Assembly (NCBI GenBank): GCA_021229015.1
Contig: CM037787.1
Coordinates: 32,078,269-32,142,268, forward strand
DNA length: 64,000 nucleotides
Direction of reading: 5' to 3'
Source: Solen grandis
Lineage: Eukaryota > Mollusca > Bivalvia > Adapedonta > Solenidae
A program made the translations under genes and the position numbers. Positions within the stretch are counted from its first letter, which is position 1. Each line of letters begins with the position of its first letter. The notes beneath the pieces are model-generated. The model was given only the letters and a program-made list of their open reading frames with translations. It was not told where the DNA came from and searched no databases. This document shows positions 1 to 13,412 of the stretch, one piece after another.

Positions 1-165
1 ATCCACTTGCAATGAAATTATATTAGCAATTAAGTCTTGTGACGTAAATACTTGAGGTAGTCTAAAAGTCATTTGAATTATTTTAGGAACGTTTCATTTC
101 TTTTTTCCCATTTTTTTTGCTATGTATATAACCTGATAATTATGAGTAAAATAAACATCTCAGAA

Positions 166-496
166 TTATATTCTTATTTGTTTCACGTCGATTGGGAATT
201 TACAATTTATATTAAGACCTTTCAACGGTTCCTGAGGTAAACCATTACTTGGCTCTAGGGACATGAAAAAAATATGTCGCCGTGATGTTGGAACCAAAAC
301 CTTTAGATATGCAGTAATATTCATTACATTACCAGTTGACAGTAAAACAGAGTCTCTCATTATGGATAAAGCCAATTTTGTAAACCTTGCAGATGAAATA
401 TTAGAGTGCACTGTCTCACTGACAGTTCTTGTTAAAATCAAAGTCGGATATATTGTTATTTTCAGAGTAGGGTTCTTATCATCTGAAATAAAACAA
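166..496 (-). CDS. Possible terminal exon of an unknown gene
   Basis: An open frame of roughly 107 residues ends at a stop near 166. Reading the minus strand, it is preceded by a strong splice-acceptor pattern (a T-rich tract ending TTTATTTCAG) just above 496. The peptide has mixed, protein-like composition, including the stretch RHIFFMSLEPSNGLPQEPL. I do not recognise a family, a signal peptide or a membrane segment. No consensus AATAAA follows on the minus strand. It could be the last exon of a gene whose other exons lie outside the readable context, or a chance open frame. The overlapping plus-strand frame looks like its shadow. Confidence 0.28.
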
Positions 497-522
497 AACA
501 AGAGACATTTCAGCAATTTCAA

Positions 523-1371
523 TCCTTTTTATTTTTTAAACATTCGCTTTCAATATTTTGTTCACATTGTTCATTAATTTGCGAAAAATGATAGCTTATC
601 ATCTATCGATCTTTTGTCGTCTTGCACGTGCTTTATGTGATAATCTTTGTCGTGGCTACTGACCGACTAGTGCGCCGATTATTTGAGGGAACTTTACAAG
701 TTATGGTCGTGTTGTGAAAGGTCATGACGTTGAGGTAGAGTGAAAAGAAATGGCTGACCATTAATGCAAACTACACGCTAGATTTACATTGCCCTGAATG
801 ATAAAGAAACAACCATATATGTACAGGCATTTAATGAAATCATTCCTCTATTTTATTCAGATCCAATTATCAATTTGATTTCGAGTCGGCAGTAAAGAAC
901 ACGTTCAGTTGTGAAATCCATACCTTTGACCCTAGGTAAGTATACATAATTTTGTCAAACTTGTGAGCAAGTATCAAGAAATATGACAGCCTGAAAAGAT
1001 GGACCCAAACATTAAGTGGTCACTGGCATTGGAAAAAAAAACATCTCAAAAATAATTTATCAACGATTTTCAGATGTGTTTGGCATCTATGTCTGAAAAA
1101 ATACCATCTCCATATGCAGTTGTTAAAATAACATTTAATCAAAGGTAGAGCTGACATTATTTTATAAAGATCTGTTTAGTAGTGACATAAAACATTTTCT
1201 TTTCAAAATTTATCGAGCAGATATCTCTTTCCATGATCGTTAGGGACACCAAAAAGTTGAGATATCCCACCCTGTTTATTCTATCTAGTAAACACTATAT
1301 AATTTAATCTGTGAGGAATCTAAACCAGTTGCTGTGACTGAGATCAAGCACATTATATTTCATCATTTCAG
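523..1371. other. Gene-free stretch
   Basis: AT-rich sequence without a convincing exon or repeat. The downstream half is presumably intron of the METTL24-like gene, since an acceptor site ends it at 1371. Confidence 0.5.
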
Positions 1372-1519
1372 TATGACAAGTCCAAGCCTTAAAAAGCCTA
1401 TTCCAACTTGGATAACCACATTCCATAAGTATGGACTCGATGGCAGAGATTTCAGAAACATTAAAAATTGGGAGATGAGAAGTCTGACTTCCATACGGAA
1501 AGAACTAAAGCATGAGGAG
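1372..1519 (+). CDS. METTL24-like methyltransferase, penultimate exon
   Basis: A 148-base internal exon bounded by an acceptor (catcatttcag) and a donor (GAGGAG|gtaagcc). It encodes a segment containing YGLDGRDF and WEMRSLTSIRKELKHEE. This matches the part of methyltransferase-like protein 24 and related bivalve proteins that lies just before the conserved DxxGGEW motif. The exon ends in phase 0 and joins in frame to the exon at 2322. Earlier exons, including the N-terminal signal or anchor region expected of the family, are not in the window. Substrate is unknown for the family. Family assignment rests on remembered motif order, not on a search. Confidence 0.72.
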
Positions 1520-2321
1520 GTAAGCCATCGAATTCTTTCAGACTGGTTACCTCCCCTTTGACCTTCATCTCCGTCCCTTTATTACATTTGCTAGTGACTT
1601 TGGATATTGTTAGAACAGGGGAATTGTAAGGTTTTGAACATCGAGCTCATATGACTTCATTCATATTTAGTCGATTAAGCATAACTGTCCAAGCTAGAGT
1701 TGGTCTAAATTTCGACATTGAAATATCTCTCTCCCTCTCTCCGTGTGCATGTTCCTTGTCGAAGGTCCGCAGGGTTCTACTCTCCAAACTCTCGGCACTT
1801 CTTCTCCAATCTCATTAACATATCCTAACTGTCGCTCGTTAGATTGGATAGAGTATCGGTGCGAATACGAAGATCTGATTTTATGAGATTGTTTCCTCTC
1901 GAAAGATTAGTCCGACTGACTGAATTGTTACTATCGTCTCATTAAGAACACTGATCTGAGTACGTCTAAATATAAATATAGTATGTAACATAGGCACAGC
2001 CAAAAGATATTTCAGGAAGTCCATGTATACTTTGGTACATCAGAAATAACCTACGAAAACCAAGGGTGGAATTTATACCTTTGTGTCTTTATTCATTCCT
2101 CCTACTCAGAAACATAACAGAAATCACAGCTACTGAAACCGTTGGATGTATATACATGTATTCTATATATTCAAGAGCATCAGTTACCTACCTTTTTTAT
2201 ATTGCATACCGTCAATTAGAATTCTATGAAAAAAGTTCGTGTAAAAGGAATTTCATATTATTTAGTTCGACCTCTTTTTTAGCTGAATAAAAATTATTTT
2301 CTGGTTCTTTTATCATTCCAG
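1520..2321 (+). other. Intron of the METTL24-like gene
   Basis: 802 bases between a GTAAGC donor and an acceptor (ttatcattccag). It contains a short CT-rich run near 1725 and no recognised repeat. Confidence 0.65.
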
Positions 2322-2627
2322 AGAGTGATAGACATCTTGAAAGTGGATATCGACGGCGGAGAGTGGCGCACATTTCCGGAAATTTTCAAATCCGGAGTCC
2401 TAAAATATGTAAAACAAATCTGCTTAGAAGTCCATTATGGTCGGCAGAGTGTTAAAGGCTTCTGGGGAGAAGTCGGTTTTCTGGGGCAGCTTAGCGTTCT
2501 CCGGCAATTATACGAGCATGGGTTTTCTATCTTCATGAGAGAGCACAACCTGTTTTCTGTACGAGGGGCGATGACAACCGTCAACGAAATCTCCCTCCTT
2601 AATATGAACTGGAAAGACAGACGCTAA
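2322..2627 (+). CDS. METTL24-like methyltransferase, last exon
   Basis: Terminal exon of 306 bases, ending with a TAA stop. It starts after the acceptor ttccag and continues in phase 0 from the exon at 1372. The translation opens with RVIDILKVDIDGGEW, the acidic D-x-x-GGEW signature of the METTL24/FkbM-like methyltransferase domain, and then has VKQICLEVHYG and a C-terminal VNEISLLNMNW. The order matches the end of METTL24-type proteins, presumably acting in the secretory pathway or at the membrane. No frame damage is seen, so the gene looks functional. The overlapping minus-strand open frame at 2508-2894 is a shadow. Confidence 0.78.
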   Translation, partial: RVIDILKVDIDGGEWRTFPEIFKSGVLKYVKQICLEVHYGRQSVKGFWGEVGFLGQLSVLRQLYEHGFSIFMREHNLFSVRGAMTTVNEISLLNMNWKDRR

Positions 2628-2979
2628 AAGAGAAACAGAGTAGGCAATCTCGTTATTTACAGGAAAACTTTGGGATAGTCCGTCCTTGTAGATTGACGTG
2701 TTATTAATGACATCGTGAATATATCCTGGCTTTGATAGTTCGGCTATAACTCTAACTGGCGAAGTTTGTCGATAATTTCTATAGAATGCAAACATATAAA
2801 ATCGTGGCATTACTGGATATTTAAACCTCTGATATGATAAAAAAACTTCTGAAAAATCAGAATTTTCCTCATGCCTCTGCAATTTGTCCCACAAAATGTC
2901 CCATCTTTAATTTCTTAACATTATAGGTATCATGGCTGTTTTTTATATGTTAAATACTCTTCCTTAAGAAAAATATATG

Positions 2980-2985
2980 AATAAA
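2980..2985 (+). promoter_or_regulatory. Candidate poly(A) signal of the METTL24-like gene
   Basis: AATAAA lies about 350 bases after the stop codon, in an AT-rich context suitable for a 3' untranslated region. Confidence 0.4.
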
Positions 2986-4238
2986 AAATAGGATATATTT
3001 ATTAGGTAGGAAAGGAACATTGTATACCTATTTTACATGTAAAGAGGACTAGTGGTAGATTATTCCCTTGTGGAACACCAATTCTGAAAAGTACTTGGGT
3101 TCATTTTGGTTAAAACATATTTATTCAATCAAGTACATAGCAAGTTTACAATTTGACAATGCAGTTTTGGGATGGGGTTGGAAGCTGAAACTTCTTTAAA
3201 CCTATTCCCAGGTTCATTTTAAGGGAGTCCTTGAAGAGCTAGCATCATGAAATTATAACATGAAACAAACTTATTGAGTCTCCTTTGAATATTATGACTT
3301 TCTTTTTTTGAATGACGTCATTTGACGTAATAGATTTCATCTGCTATCAGTATTAGTTTGCGCACTGCAGCTGTCAATTCTGGATATTTTTTGTCTTGAT
3401 ATTTTCACAGATGTATGTTATAATGTAGATGTGCACCTTGTCTTTCAATTCTTCAAATTCGAAAAAAAAAAGAAAAAAAGAATTTATGGCAAAACCGAGT
3501 TTCGAACTTTGGTCCTAAAATTATTATTTAATGATTCAAAAGCTACTGATGAGTTAGAAGCATGGAAATTGGACAGCTTATCAGCGCAGAGGTCTTTCTT
3601 TTCTCTGAAAGATTTCTCTAAGAAACGGGTATGACGTTGTTAACAACTATTTTTTTTCAAAAGGAAAAAATTCTATTTTTTCAAAAGGACAAAATCCTAT
3701 TTTTTTTCACAGATTTCTCTCGCTCTGGCATCATACATTTTGAGTCAGTTTTGATGAAATTGAAATTGCAGCGATAAAAAGTTTCTTTTTATACATTTAA
3801 TTATTTTTAATTTTCAATGACGTCAAAACTGTACTTCGTATAATGATTATTATTTGGATATTAAACAAATTGTTGTACAGGCTTGTTTAAGAGACATTGC
3901 GCGCGTTGCTTTTAATCATTTCGTGTAATATTAATTTTTTTTATGATTCTGATGTAATTTATAAGTCACGGTGGATATATTCAATGCGTAAAAGTTGGCT
4001 AATGCCGTTTTCCAGGCATTTCCCGTGTGGAAAACTTCGCGGAAATGTCATGAAATCTACACGTTATAAGAATAATTTAAAAAAAAGGGAAATAAGGACG
4101 CAGTTAGTACGGTGCTGTAATAACGTCGTGATAGTAATATTGATAAACTATGAAAGTAGTGAATAAAGATATAAGAAAGCGTTAATCTTTCAGTTTTCAA
4201 TTCAGTGTCAGCGCTGATTTATGTCATGAAACCGGCCC
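2986..4238. other. Gene-free stretch
   Basis: AT-rich with several homopolymer runs. A short imperfect tandem duplication (ttcaaaaggaaaaaattctat type) lies at about 3650-3705. No exon was recognised. Confidence 0.45.
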
Positions 4239-4310
4239 CATGTACTATGTAGCGTTCATCCCAGAATCGGAAGGCCGTGGGTTTGATTCCCGTCCACGAT
4301 ACACCAAAGT
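4239..4310 (+). repeat. tRNA-like SINE fragment
   Basis: Contains a B-box-like GTGGGTTTGATTCCCG preceded by ATCCCAGAATCGGAAGGCC, in the spacing of a tRNA-derived SINE head. Only the head is recognisable and no tRNA clover-leaf closes. Confidence 0.4.
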
Positions 4311-5029
4311 GGGAAAAAATGTTTAAAAAAAATAATACTTAATAAAAAAATAAACTTATATTTCAAGACTGATTGCAACCACAGAGTGTTAATACTAATC
4401 GAAAATGAAAAAAAAATGTTGACACATTTCGCCAAAGAACTTGCATACAAGACAATGAAGGGTGTGCTTTGAAACAACTGAAGGGCGAGATACATGAAAA
4501 TATTACTTCACAGCAATAATATGCTTACACAAACCGTATGCTTTTGAAAATCGGTGGCTAAGTGCAGAGAGACCTCCCGTGCACCAACAAAAACCAAAAG
4601 TAGGAGGTTATCAAGAAATTGATATAAATATCAGCAAATTTATCGGTATCTCCTTGAAGAACATAAAAGAGTACGTACGATGTTCATTATGTTCATAATG
4701 AACGTAACCGAAGCAGTACCTTACATTTAACCTGTAGAAAATGCCGAGGTTTTGTTCCATGTTGGTACATCACTAGTTTCGGAGCGCAGTCGCTGCCAAT
4801 TGAAAAGAGGACATGCACATACACAGCAAAGATACTCTAATGTTCCGTGCAATACTAAATTTTGAGCAACTCACCTATTTAAAGTGAACATTTTTCTTTC
4901 TCTTGGCCCTCTGTCCATCGCTCTTTTTGTTTATGGCTGAGAATGACCGGTACGAACGCAGAGAGCCTGCCGATACAGCTACCGACGATATGGTTATGCA
5001 CCGTGAGCACGGTGCTGGACTATGTCACA
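4311..5029. other. Gene-free stretch
   Basis: AT-rich sequence; short open frames only, no recognised motif. Confidence 0.4.
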
Positions 5030-5160
5030 GGATGAGAAAAATGTGCAGCTTGACCGGGACTCGAACCCGGGGCCTAAAGCTTACATGGCGAATGCTCTAC
5101 CGACTGAGCTAACCGGCCGCATACACATCTTTCTCCCTTATTGTGAGTAATCGGCACTGT
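5030..5160 (-). repeat. tRNA-derived SINE, first of a pair
   Basis: On the minus strand a tRNA-like head reads GGTTAGCTCAGTCGGTAGAG (A box) and GGGTTCGAGTCCCGG (B box). The acceptor stem does not pair and the anticodon loop (CATGTAA) lacks U33, so this is not a functional tRNA. The flanks cacaggatgagaaaaatgtg and gtgagtaatcggcactgtga recur in the copy at 5284. Confidence 0.65.
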
Positions 5161-5283
5161 GACATAATCCCCCTCCATTTTAGAATTCGTCCCTGAATTC
5201 TAGGAATTACAGGGTAAATATAACCATGTGCAGGTGTCTTAGACATACCTAGCACCTATGCCACAGCCCCACAATGTGCGCCA

Positions 5284-5415
5284 AATGTCACAGGATGAGG
5301 AAAATGTGCAGCCTAACCCGGACTCGAAACCGGGGCCTTTCGCTTACAGGGCGAATGTTCTACCGACTGACATACACATCGTTCTCCGTTATTGCGAGTA
5401 ATTGGTACTGTGACA
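5284..5415 (-). repeat. tRNA-derived SINE, second of a pair
   Basis: A diverged direct copy of the element at 5030, about 255 bases downstream, with the same flanking blocks. The A-box side is shortened. The loop reads CCTGTAA. It looks like a segmental duplication or two insertions of the same family. Confidence 0.62.
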
Positions 5416-7298
5416 ACTACATGATAATTAACGTAACAAAACATGCTCCGACGATGATGATCATGGGTCTCGTTGGTACTTTACAGTTTGTCCAACGTAA
5501 TCGTCCAATGATATGCTTGCATTCCGTTCAAAATTCGACAAATATATTGCATAAAACGAACCGTGATATTTTGATATGGAGAAATATTGTGCCTACGTGA
5601 CAAAAGACCAATATGGGCGGAGCTTGTTGCGGCGGCGAATGATTCCGTCATGTTTTGTTAGCTAAAAATATAAATGTACCCAGTATCTACGACTCTGTAC
5701 CGTACTTGAGCATTACGTGTGCTGTCAGTCAAACGGGAGGTGGTTCTATAATGCGAGGTCAAAGGTAAATCTGTATCGCAGCTTTGCATCGCTCGCGATA
5801 AATGCAGTAGAATTTAAAATATAAACGATAACTAATACATGCATTCGTAAATAAATTCCTCGTTCGACATCCTGAAATCTTTGACACAGTTACGTCCCTT
5901 CTTTCGACCTAGCATATGACCCCCCACCACCCTAAAAAAATGTCCGTTAAATACATGATGCATGTATTACTGTTATGAATTTAAAGGGAAACATGGAGTG
6001 ACCATCACGCTATTGTGTTATTAGACCTATTTACTGGAATAAAAATTTAAAAAAAAGAAAAAAAAGAAAAAGTATGTACTCTAAAATCCAGTTCTGTGAA
6101 ATTTTCCAAATAGAAATGAGGTGCTATTTTTCAAAGGACCGTAGCTAACAAAAGACGAACAATAATAAACAAGAAAATAAAACTATTTGATGTTCCATTC
6201 TTTGACATTGTATATAATATATTAACCTATCGCACCTCTGTGTAAAATAAAAACATGTTTACGTTGGAAACTACAGCCTGAAATACATTTTTCTTCATAT
6301 TTCAAAAGCACAAAGAATGACGTCATGCTAATTAGCATCTCAGTAAAGTTCAGTCCTTTTTTCTTCATCGACGTCTTTTCATTGTCATCATATCAGACGA
6401 TAATTAATCATAAACAAAATAGCATCAATACTTTACAGGTCAGCAAAGGCAGTCAACGTCATGGAAGTAGAAGGAAATAATGTTTTGTTTTTCGTGATAT
6501 ATCGCAGGTTTACTAGAATTTGTTTATTTTCTTACGCTTTACTTTATAAGTCACATGACGTCATATAATTACGTCATATTTAAATTGTACATATATCGGA
6601 AAGTAGTGCACGTCACAACCCTATGCCTATATAGCATATTTTGTTAATCGTGTTAGAATGATACATATATAACGTTCAACTTGTAGATGAGGATTGTAAA
6701 GTATATACACTTTAAAGGCTCAAGATTGATCAAGTTTTCCTACTTGGATATGCCCTTTAAAGCAGCTTGTTCACAGATGATCAATGACTGTGAAGTTGTT
6801 TTTAAATACATGTATATTTGTTTAGTGTATCTGTCATGTACTTATCTCCAGACGTATTTCACATCCAATACAACCTTCCGTGTTTGCAAATTCTCAATCA
6901 ATGGCAACAGCGTTACGAACGGAATTGAACGAATATTTTGAATATCTATCTGCGTGTGCTACTTAATAATCACACACACGCACACAAACTCGGCATTTAT
7001 TCATTTTTATATACATATGATTATGTATTTATTTGATATACTTTTCTTACACACATATGATTATGTATTCATTTAAAATACTTTTCTTGCAATAAATTGC
7101 AAGATATTTAGGGGCATAAGAAATATAAATATAAAGTGTGCATTACATTCTCAGGATTTGGGACCAACAGTTCAAATTATGGCAAATTGTAGATATGTTT
7201 GCATAAAGTATAATTTATTTATCAATTCCCTTTTCGTGAAATAGATTACAAACATAGGGAAAAAAGATAATGTAATAATATAGTTGTCAACAAAAGAA
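5416..7298. other. Gene-free stretch
   Basis: No exon recognised. An imperfect tandem duplication of about 43 bases (acatatgattatgtat.. ending acttttctt) lies at 7012-7091. Confidence 0.4.
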
Positions 7299-7310
7299 TG
7301 AACACACTAT

Positions 7311-7563
7311 CGGGGCCTCCGTGGCCAAGATGGTAAAGTCGCTGACTTAAACACTCACATAGCCCCTCACCGCGTGGGTTCGAATCCCGGCAGGGTCATT
7401 CGGATTTTCATGTGAGAAAGCTTTCCAGCTGGCTTCCGGTAGGTCGGTGGTTCTACCCGGATGCCTCCATGCATTCGGGGTCTTCCTCCATCTGTAATTA
7501 GCTGGACGTCGCTATATAACTGAAATACTGTCGGTAAACTCAACAAGTCAAGTCAAGTCAGTC
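7311..7563 (+). repeat. Full-length tRNA-derived SINE with target-site duplication
   Basis: A tRNA-like head (GGGGCCTCCGTGGCC, B box GGGTTCGAATCCC) is followed by a conserved body (TTCCAGCTGGCTTCCGGTAG, then TAATTAGCTGGACGTCGCTA) and a tail ACTGAAATACTGTCGG with AAGTC repeats. The 12-bp duplication TGAACACACTAT flanks it exactly at 7299-7310 and 7564-7575, which shows LINE-mediated insertion. Related copies lie at 14703 and 62756. Confidence 0.85.
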
Positions 7564-7575
7564 TGAACACACTAT

Positions 7576-10500
7576 ATACCGTTCAGGAAAAAAAAATCAC
7601 GAAAAACTTAACATGTAGAAAAAATACACATGCTATGGGTCCCGTATCATCAACCCCTTACCCTATATTGGAGACTCATACTCTGCAACTATTTAAAATT
7701 ATAAAGGCGATTTTTACAAGAATGATTGAAGTTTTGTTAATCCATACATTATTTAAATAATTTATTTGTATAAAAAATAAAATCCTGAATGTAATCGTTC
7801 ATCTGACGGAAATAGAAAGTATGCACAGATGTTTTATAGTTCAAAATATGCGTTTTATGTCGTTTGTAACGCTATAAAGACTGTAATTTATAAACTACAC
7901 ATATTTCCATTCACAATCAATCTGCTATGGGTTGCTATGCTTATTTAGATGGGTAACACACATACAATTATAACTAAATTCCTAAGTCAATGTCTATCTC
8001 GGAACGATCTGTTTTAGGAGATTAGTGAAGAAGGGGCATTTAGTTTCAATATATGAACAGCCGGATGACACCTCCTGTGGATTCTTAAATTGATGTTTAT
8101 TTCTAGCAACTGTTGATCGTAGTATTATATAATTTAGAGTCGCATTTCCGTGTCGAGTCGTTGTAAGGCTCAATATAACCAGACTATATTTTTTATGCTC
8201 GGATTAGTACATTTATAAAATTATGCACTCATTTTATTCAGTAAAAAAATCTTTCTAACTCGCAGGGTAAAACACAAAGTATTCCCATCTGTATTGCAAA
8301 TGCATTGGGGCAACGTTACATAACACGAACTAGGTTTGAATTACAAGGGTTGATCAATAAATTCGTGGAAACATCTCATAACTAATATTCTTTTAAACTT
8401 AGAAGTATGAAACTTTAAACAAATAAATGTGAATGTATTCTGTATCACATGCTGAAGTTTCATTCAAATACGGTTACCCGTTGCACAATAGCTTACATTT
8501 AAGGTCAAATACCTTCATGACGTTAACGACCTAAAACTTAGATTCTCCTAGAAGCCTCCATCAGGCAATTTTCCTTTACATGCACATAATAATAGTCAAT
8601 TTATTGATCAAACCTCGTATAATAGATGAGTATTACCATTACATCCATTTATATATCACATCATTTAAAACATTTTCTCAAAATCTGTCTATAAAACTTT
8701 TTCTTTGCTCCGATGTCGAGTAAGAGGAGACTTACTGACCATAATTTGGTCTACATATTGCCATCTACACATGTGATGAAGATCTTCTTTTCAGGTCTTT
8801 GCCCGTCCAAACACGTAGGTTTTCTCTGGGTTCTTCTGTTTCTTCCTACAATAATGACCACTTACGCCGTCACCAGAGCCATCGAGGGTGATTAATATAA
8901 GTTGTGAGAACTTGTTTCGTATCGATGTAAAATAAATAAAGTTTAAACTTTCCAACAGTCAATTAGTTAGTCTGTGTCCTCTTGTTGTGGTAAATTTGCA
9001 TTTTCTATAGACAAAGAGGACTATCACTTATTACAGGTTTGCTATAGAAATAGAATGTCCTCCGTTGATAACAGTGGCGCAATGGAACACCGACTTGAAA
9101 TCCATTCGGTCTCTTGAAAGTGAAGAAATTGAATTATCTTGACTAAATCGTAGGCCTTGATTTGCTGCATTAGAACTAGAGCAGCTGTGCTGGTTTGTGC
9201 AAGATTGTACTATTGTTCTAGGTTGGTCTTACCAGTGTCAGAGCATTACACTTTTGCAAACGGTGCTTATAAACACTGTGATTAATTATTTTTCTCTCCC
9301 TTGTAATTTACTGCCGTTCGTCATAGGCTTGACCAGTCAATAGTTGTTGGCAGTTTTTGTACATCAGGGTTCAAGTTTTTTTTCTTGTTTTTTTTTTGCC
9401 AAAGGAATGGTTGATTGACAAAAAGAAGAGAAAGTCGTCTTCCACCATGGTTTCAGGTCAGTAAGACCTCATCTTTTGGTATGCAATTACATGGCACCTT
9501 CTGGGACCTGTTTTAGTCGACGGCTTCGGTTTCAATTTCTGCACATTTTTTGTGGTCTGCTCCTATACGTATTTTGGTCTGGCGTTTCCGGTCGACTTCT
9601 TCAGAATCTGTGCATATCTCAATATAACCATCTTAACCCAATTTCAGTTGATGATGCTCGCTTTCACCTCTCATTCCCATGGGCAGTGAAATGCATGTGA
9701 ATGTGCATGTGATGCAAGATGATAGTCTGAAATGGAGTGATCCCAAGATGACAGCTTTCGAATAATTTCTAAATACTTTTTTCTTCGGTTTCAAACCAAG
9801 TCCCTTCTTTTTAAGGAAGGCAGTTTTGGCCTTTATTGCATCGTTGTTGTGAGGGAAGTGTGGGTTCTTATAGATATTTTCAGTGCAACCATTCTGTCGT
9901 AAGTGCCTCGCTTGACATAACACAAATCCACGAATATTCTTCTTTGTTTTTTTTTTGACAGTTGTGATGACATTAACAAATCAGTGTCAAGCTACTGATG
10001 TGAGAGAAACTCAGGCTCCCTTGTCTTCCTTTTGGTTTTTGCAAAATTGTTGAAAAAGTTTCGTGTCACATTTTGATTTTTTCTTGATTAATCCAAACCT
10101 TGATTCAGTTGATTAACTGGAACCTTATTGTTCTATTCTGTTGATAGATTTTGTTCCAATTCTTTATATTCATTACATTCATAGTGTGCAAACAGTTCAT
10201 CAAATTCCACAGTGAAGTTAGGTAGAAAGTCAAAATGTGCAAATGCAGACGACAAAGATAACGGATTAAATCTAAGAATATCCAAATGGAAAATACTGAT
10301 TAAATAAATCAAAGTTGATGATAATGGGCTTTATTTACTGAAGGGGATAGATTTCACGGTAAAAGGTGCTAATAAATATTAATGGTGTGCATCTTTCTTC
10401 TACTGAAGGACTGTTATTGGTATGTAAAATCATCATGAAGGATAAGCAAGCAGACTGCCACAAAAGGGGACATTTGCAGAAGGTTTGATGAAAAGGTATA

Positions 10501-12683
10501 CAAAAAAAACGGTCATGAGATACAGATAGAAGATAAAAATAACGTTATTTAATGTAGACATAGAGAAAAGAAACGTTATTTAAAGTAGATACTTTTTTTT
10601 TTTATTTCTTCTCTTTTTACAATTTAACAATGCCCATTTAAACTAAACGTAAAAGGTAGTTCCAGAAAAAAATATCACTAATGATGATAACAAGTGACGA
10701 CATCAAATTTATCTCACTGATAAATCCCAGTTAATCACTAATTGGTATATAATAAAACTGCCTGTACGTAGACCTCACTTTTTATGATCTAAACAACGGT
10801 CTAGATACAAGTAATAATTACCAGATCACTGTATTCCTTTTATTGACATGTTGGCATCGGCCAGAATCAATACAAATGAAAGAAGAAAAGATACCTTTTA
10901 ACAAGGCAAACTGGGCTGAAATTAAAAAAAAGTTTAAAGGATTTCACTTCTCAAAACAATCTGAGAAATATAAATACCCAAGAGATACAGCCGTGGAAAT
11001 AAAAGCGTAAGCGTTCGCATGTTTTACCCATCAAGTCGATGCGTCACTTGACAGACACACCATAAATCAAAGCACTCAGTGCGCTGAGGGACGGCGACGG
11101 GATTAATAGTAAAAAGCTATAATTCTAAACTCAGCATTTCACACTTTCCTGCAACTATAGTCGCTAGTGAAACAATCGAATTCACTCTCTGTTTGTTACA
11201 TAACAATCCGGAGTTAGGGTGATGAACTTGACTTCATTCATCATAGGTCATTCCTTTGAACCTGATGTATACACCCTATATGTTGTTACGTAAGTGTAGA
11301 AATTGACAAGGTATTTGATTGTTGTTTGCCTTTCTATTTCAACGTTAAGAAATGCTCTGGGACAAACCTAACACGCCATTATGTGCGAACTACTTTAGTT
11401 TGATTACAGACATGCGAACTTGCGAAGCGCTACTTTTTTTTTCTTTTTACAGGAGTAGATTTTCACGTATGTAAAATGGGTTGCTGTTATGATTTATAAA
11501 TGTCACGGATATTTTGTTCACGCTTAAAATAGACGTTTCCAGAGTTAAAAAATGGTAAAATAAAAAAAAATGTTAATAAATAACAACACATGAAAAGCGG
11601 TTACTGTTATGATTTAAGCGTCAATGTAATATATGCCACTCGTATTCGTTAGTGACGAATCGCATTGCATGGATCCGCACAAAGCGCGGAGACGTACAGT
11701 TAACTTGTCGTGTCAGATATGCAAATCAGTAAGGTCAGCTAGGCCTGCTTTTAGTTTGAAGCTACTAAAGACGGCACACAGGTGTGGAGGATAGTACAAA
11801 AATAATAACTTCGCTCACGGCAGTATCCAAACGTGAACTTGGTGACTTCTTCTGTACTGGTCAGACCAGTTTTTTTTATTAATAGACTTACGGATTTTCT
11901 TTTAAAGTTTAGGGTAGGAGGGGGGAAAAAATTAAGATGTAGACCAAAATGTACCCTTTTAATATTTTACTTTAGTACATGTATAGTCTTTTATACCTCG
12001 AAACGCATAAAAATAACATCTTAAATTTACCATCATGTAGTGCTATACAGTCCTTAGAATGTAAAGTACCAACAACTAAATTTTATTGGGGGTTATCCAT
12101 GATGTGATTCAACTCGTTTCAATGTGACAGGATATCAACAATGTTAACTTGATAACAATTTATGATTATCAGTTAAACTAAACATATTGTGACTTTGATG
12201 TATTAGACAGACATATCGTTAATAAATCAAGATCATTTAAATTTCTTTTTACAATCAATAAACAATTTAAAAATTCGTTTTTCGTAAAACACATGTGGAT
12301 TTGAACCACCAAGGTGATCAAATTATGTCGCCGATACAGTAGAAGCCACCCCTCAGCTCTGCTGCATACTCCACCTCCGTAGAATCTATCCCAGAAGTGG
12401 CATTCTACGTATATGAACAAAACAAAACTAGCGAGCACGTTGATATGTTTTATCTATGTCATATAATTGCTTTTTGATTATATGGAATATAAACAATTGG
12501 CATACTTCTCTCAATATTGTTCAGTATATAAACGCTTGAATTAATGTCGCGTTTAAAACTTCCCCTCCCAAAATATGTGGAATATGCGGCGGTTTGCGGT
12601 TTCGGCTAAAAAGAATGAGTTGAAAAAAAAAACTTTTTTTTTTTGGTTTGGGAAAACTTGGCGCAGGCTGGTCCGTAAATCTG

Positions 12684-12717
<34 letters not shown>

Positions 12718-13411
12718 GGTATTATTTATGTAAATTTATGTAAATTTATGTAAATTGGGTAAATCGCCAATAACGCAGACACTTTAGCCCGCCAAAATTT
12801 TACCCTAATGGTCATTTGGATTAAGGGTCGATAGTGAAATGAGTTAGAAGCAAAAAAAAAAACGACTCAAATATTTAAAAATACCTTTTTTAAAAATTTT
12901 TAAAAAATTAAAAAAAAAGGTTTTTCTTGTTGTAGCAATTTTGTTTCTTTATCTCTGCAAAATGTTTCAAAGTTCTGCTTCAATGGAGATTTTAATAAAT
13001 TTATAATAAAATTCTGTGTAACAAACATATGATGAGCTGTTTCATTAAGTATCTTTTTTTTTTCTTCAAATATCACTTAAGTGCATTTGTTCTTAGTCTT
13101 GCAATTTTGTAGAGAGTATCTTCTTTTCATTAAGAAATTACTTAACGCTGTGATAAAAATAAAAAAAATATATAAGTAACCTAAGATAGTTACTCAACAA
13201 AACGACTAGTCTTACATAAACGCCAATTATCTTTGTTCGGAGGCTAAATTCATATTAATCAGTTTTGCTTTTGGCTTTTGACTAGAAAGTATATGTTATT
13301 TGGTCATTTTTAATTGGTTACATGAAATAAAACGTAAATATTGCATCGCAAAGTGACATTCAGTCGTTTTATCCTGATACCGCTATACCAACAAGTCTTA
13401 AAACTTCCCAT
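7576..13411. other. Gene-poor stretch
   Basis: No gene recognised. At 8713-8960 a sequence with tcttctgtttcttcctac and a TAAAATAAATAAAG tail resembles a SINE 3' half. At 9470-9930 short overlapping open frames show no family signal. A tRNA-B-box-like GGTGGTTCAAATCC (minus strand) lies near 12300. An A-tract of about 32 lies at 12684-12715, followed by a three-fold 11-bp repeat (ttatgtaaatt) at 12724-12757. Confidence 0.4.
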
Positions 13412-13412
13412 A

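Noticed and set aside
5030..5415. Functional tRNA genes on the minus strand
   Set aside because: A and B boxes are present, but acceptor stems do not pair and the anticodon loops lack U33; these are SINE heads.
5274..5600. 108-codon open frame
   Set aside because: Its first part is the antisense of a tRNA-like SINE.
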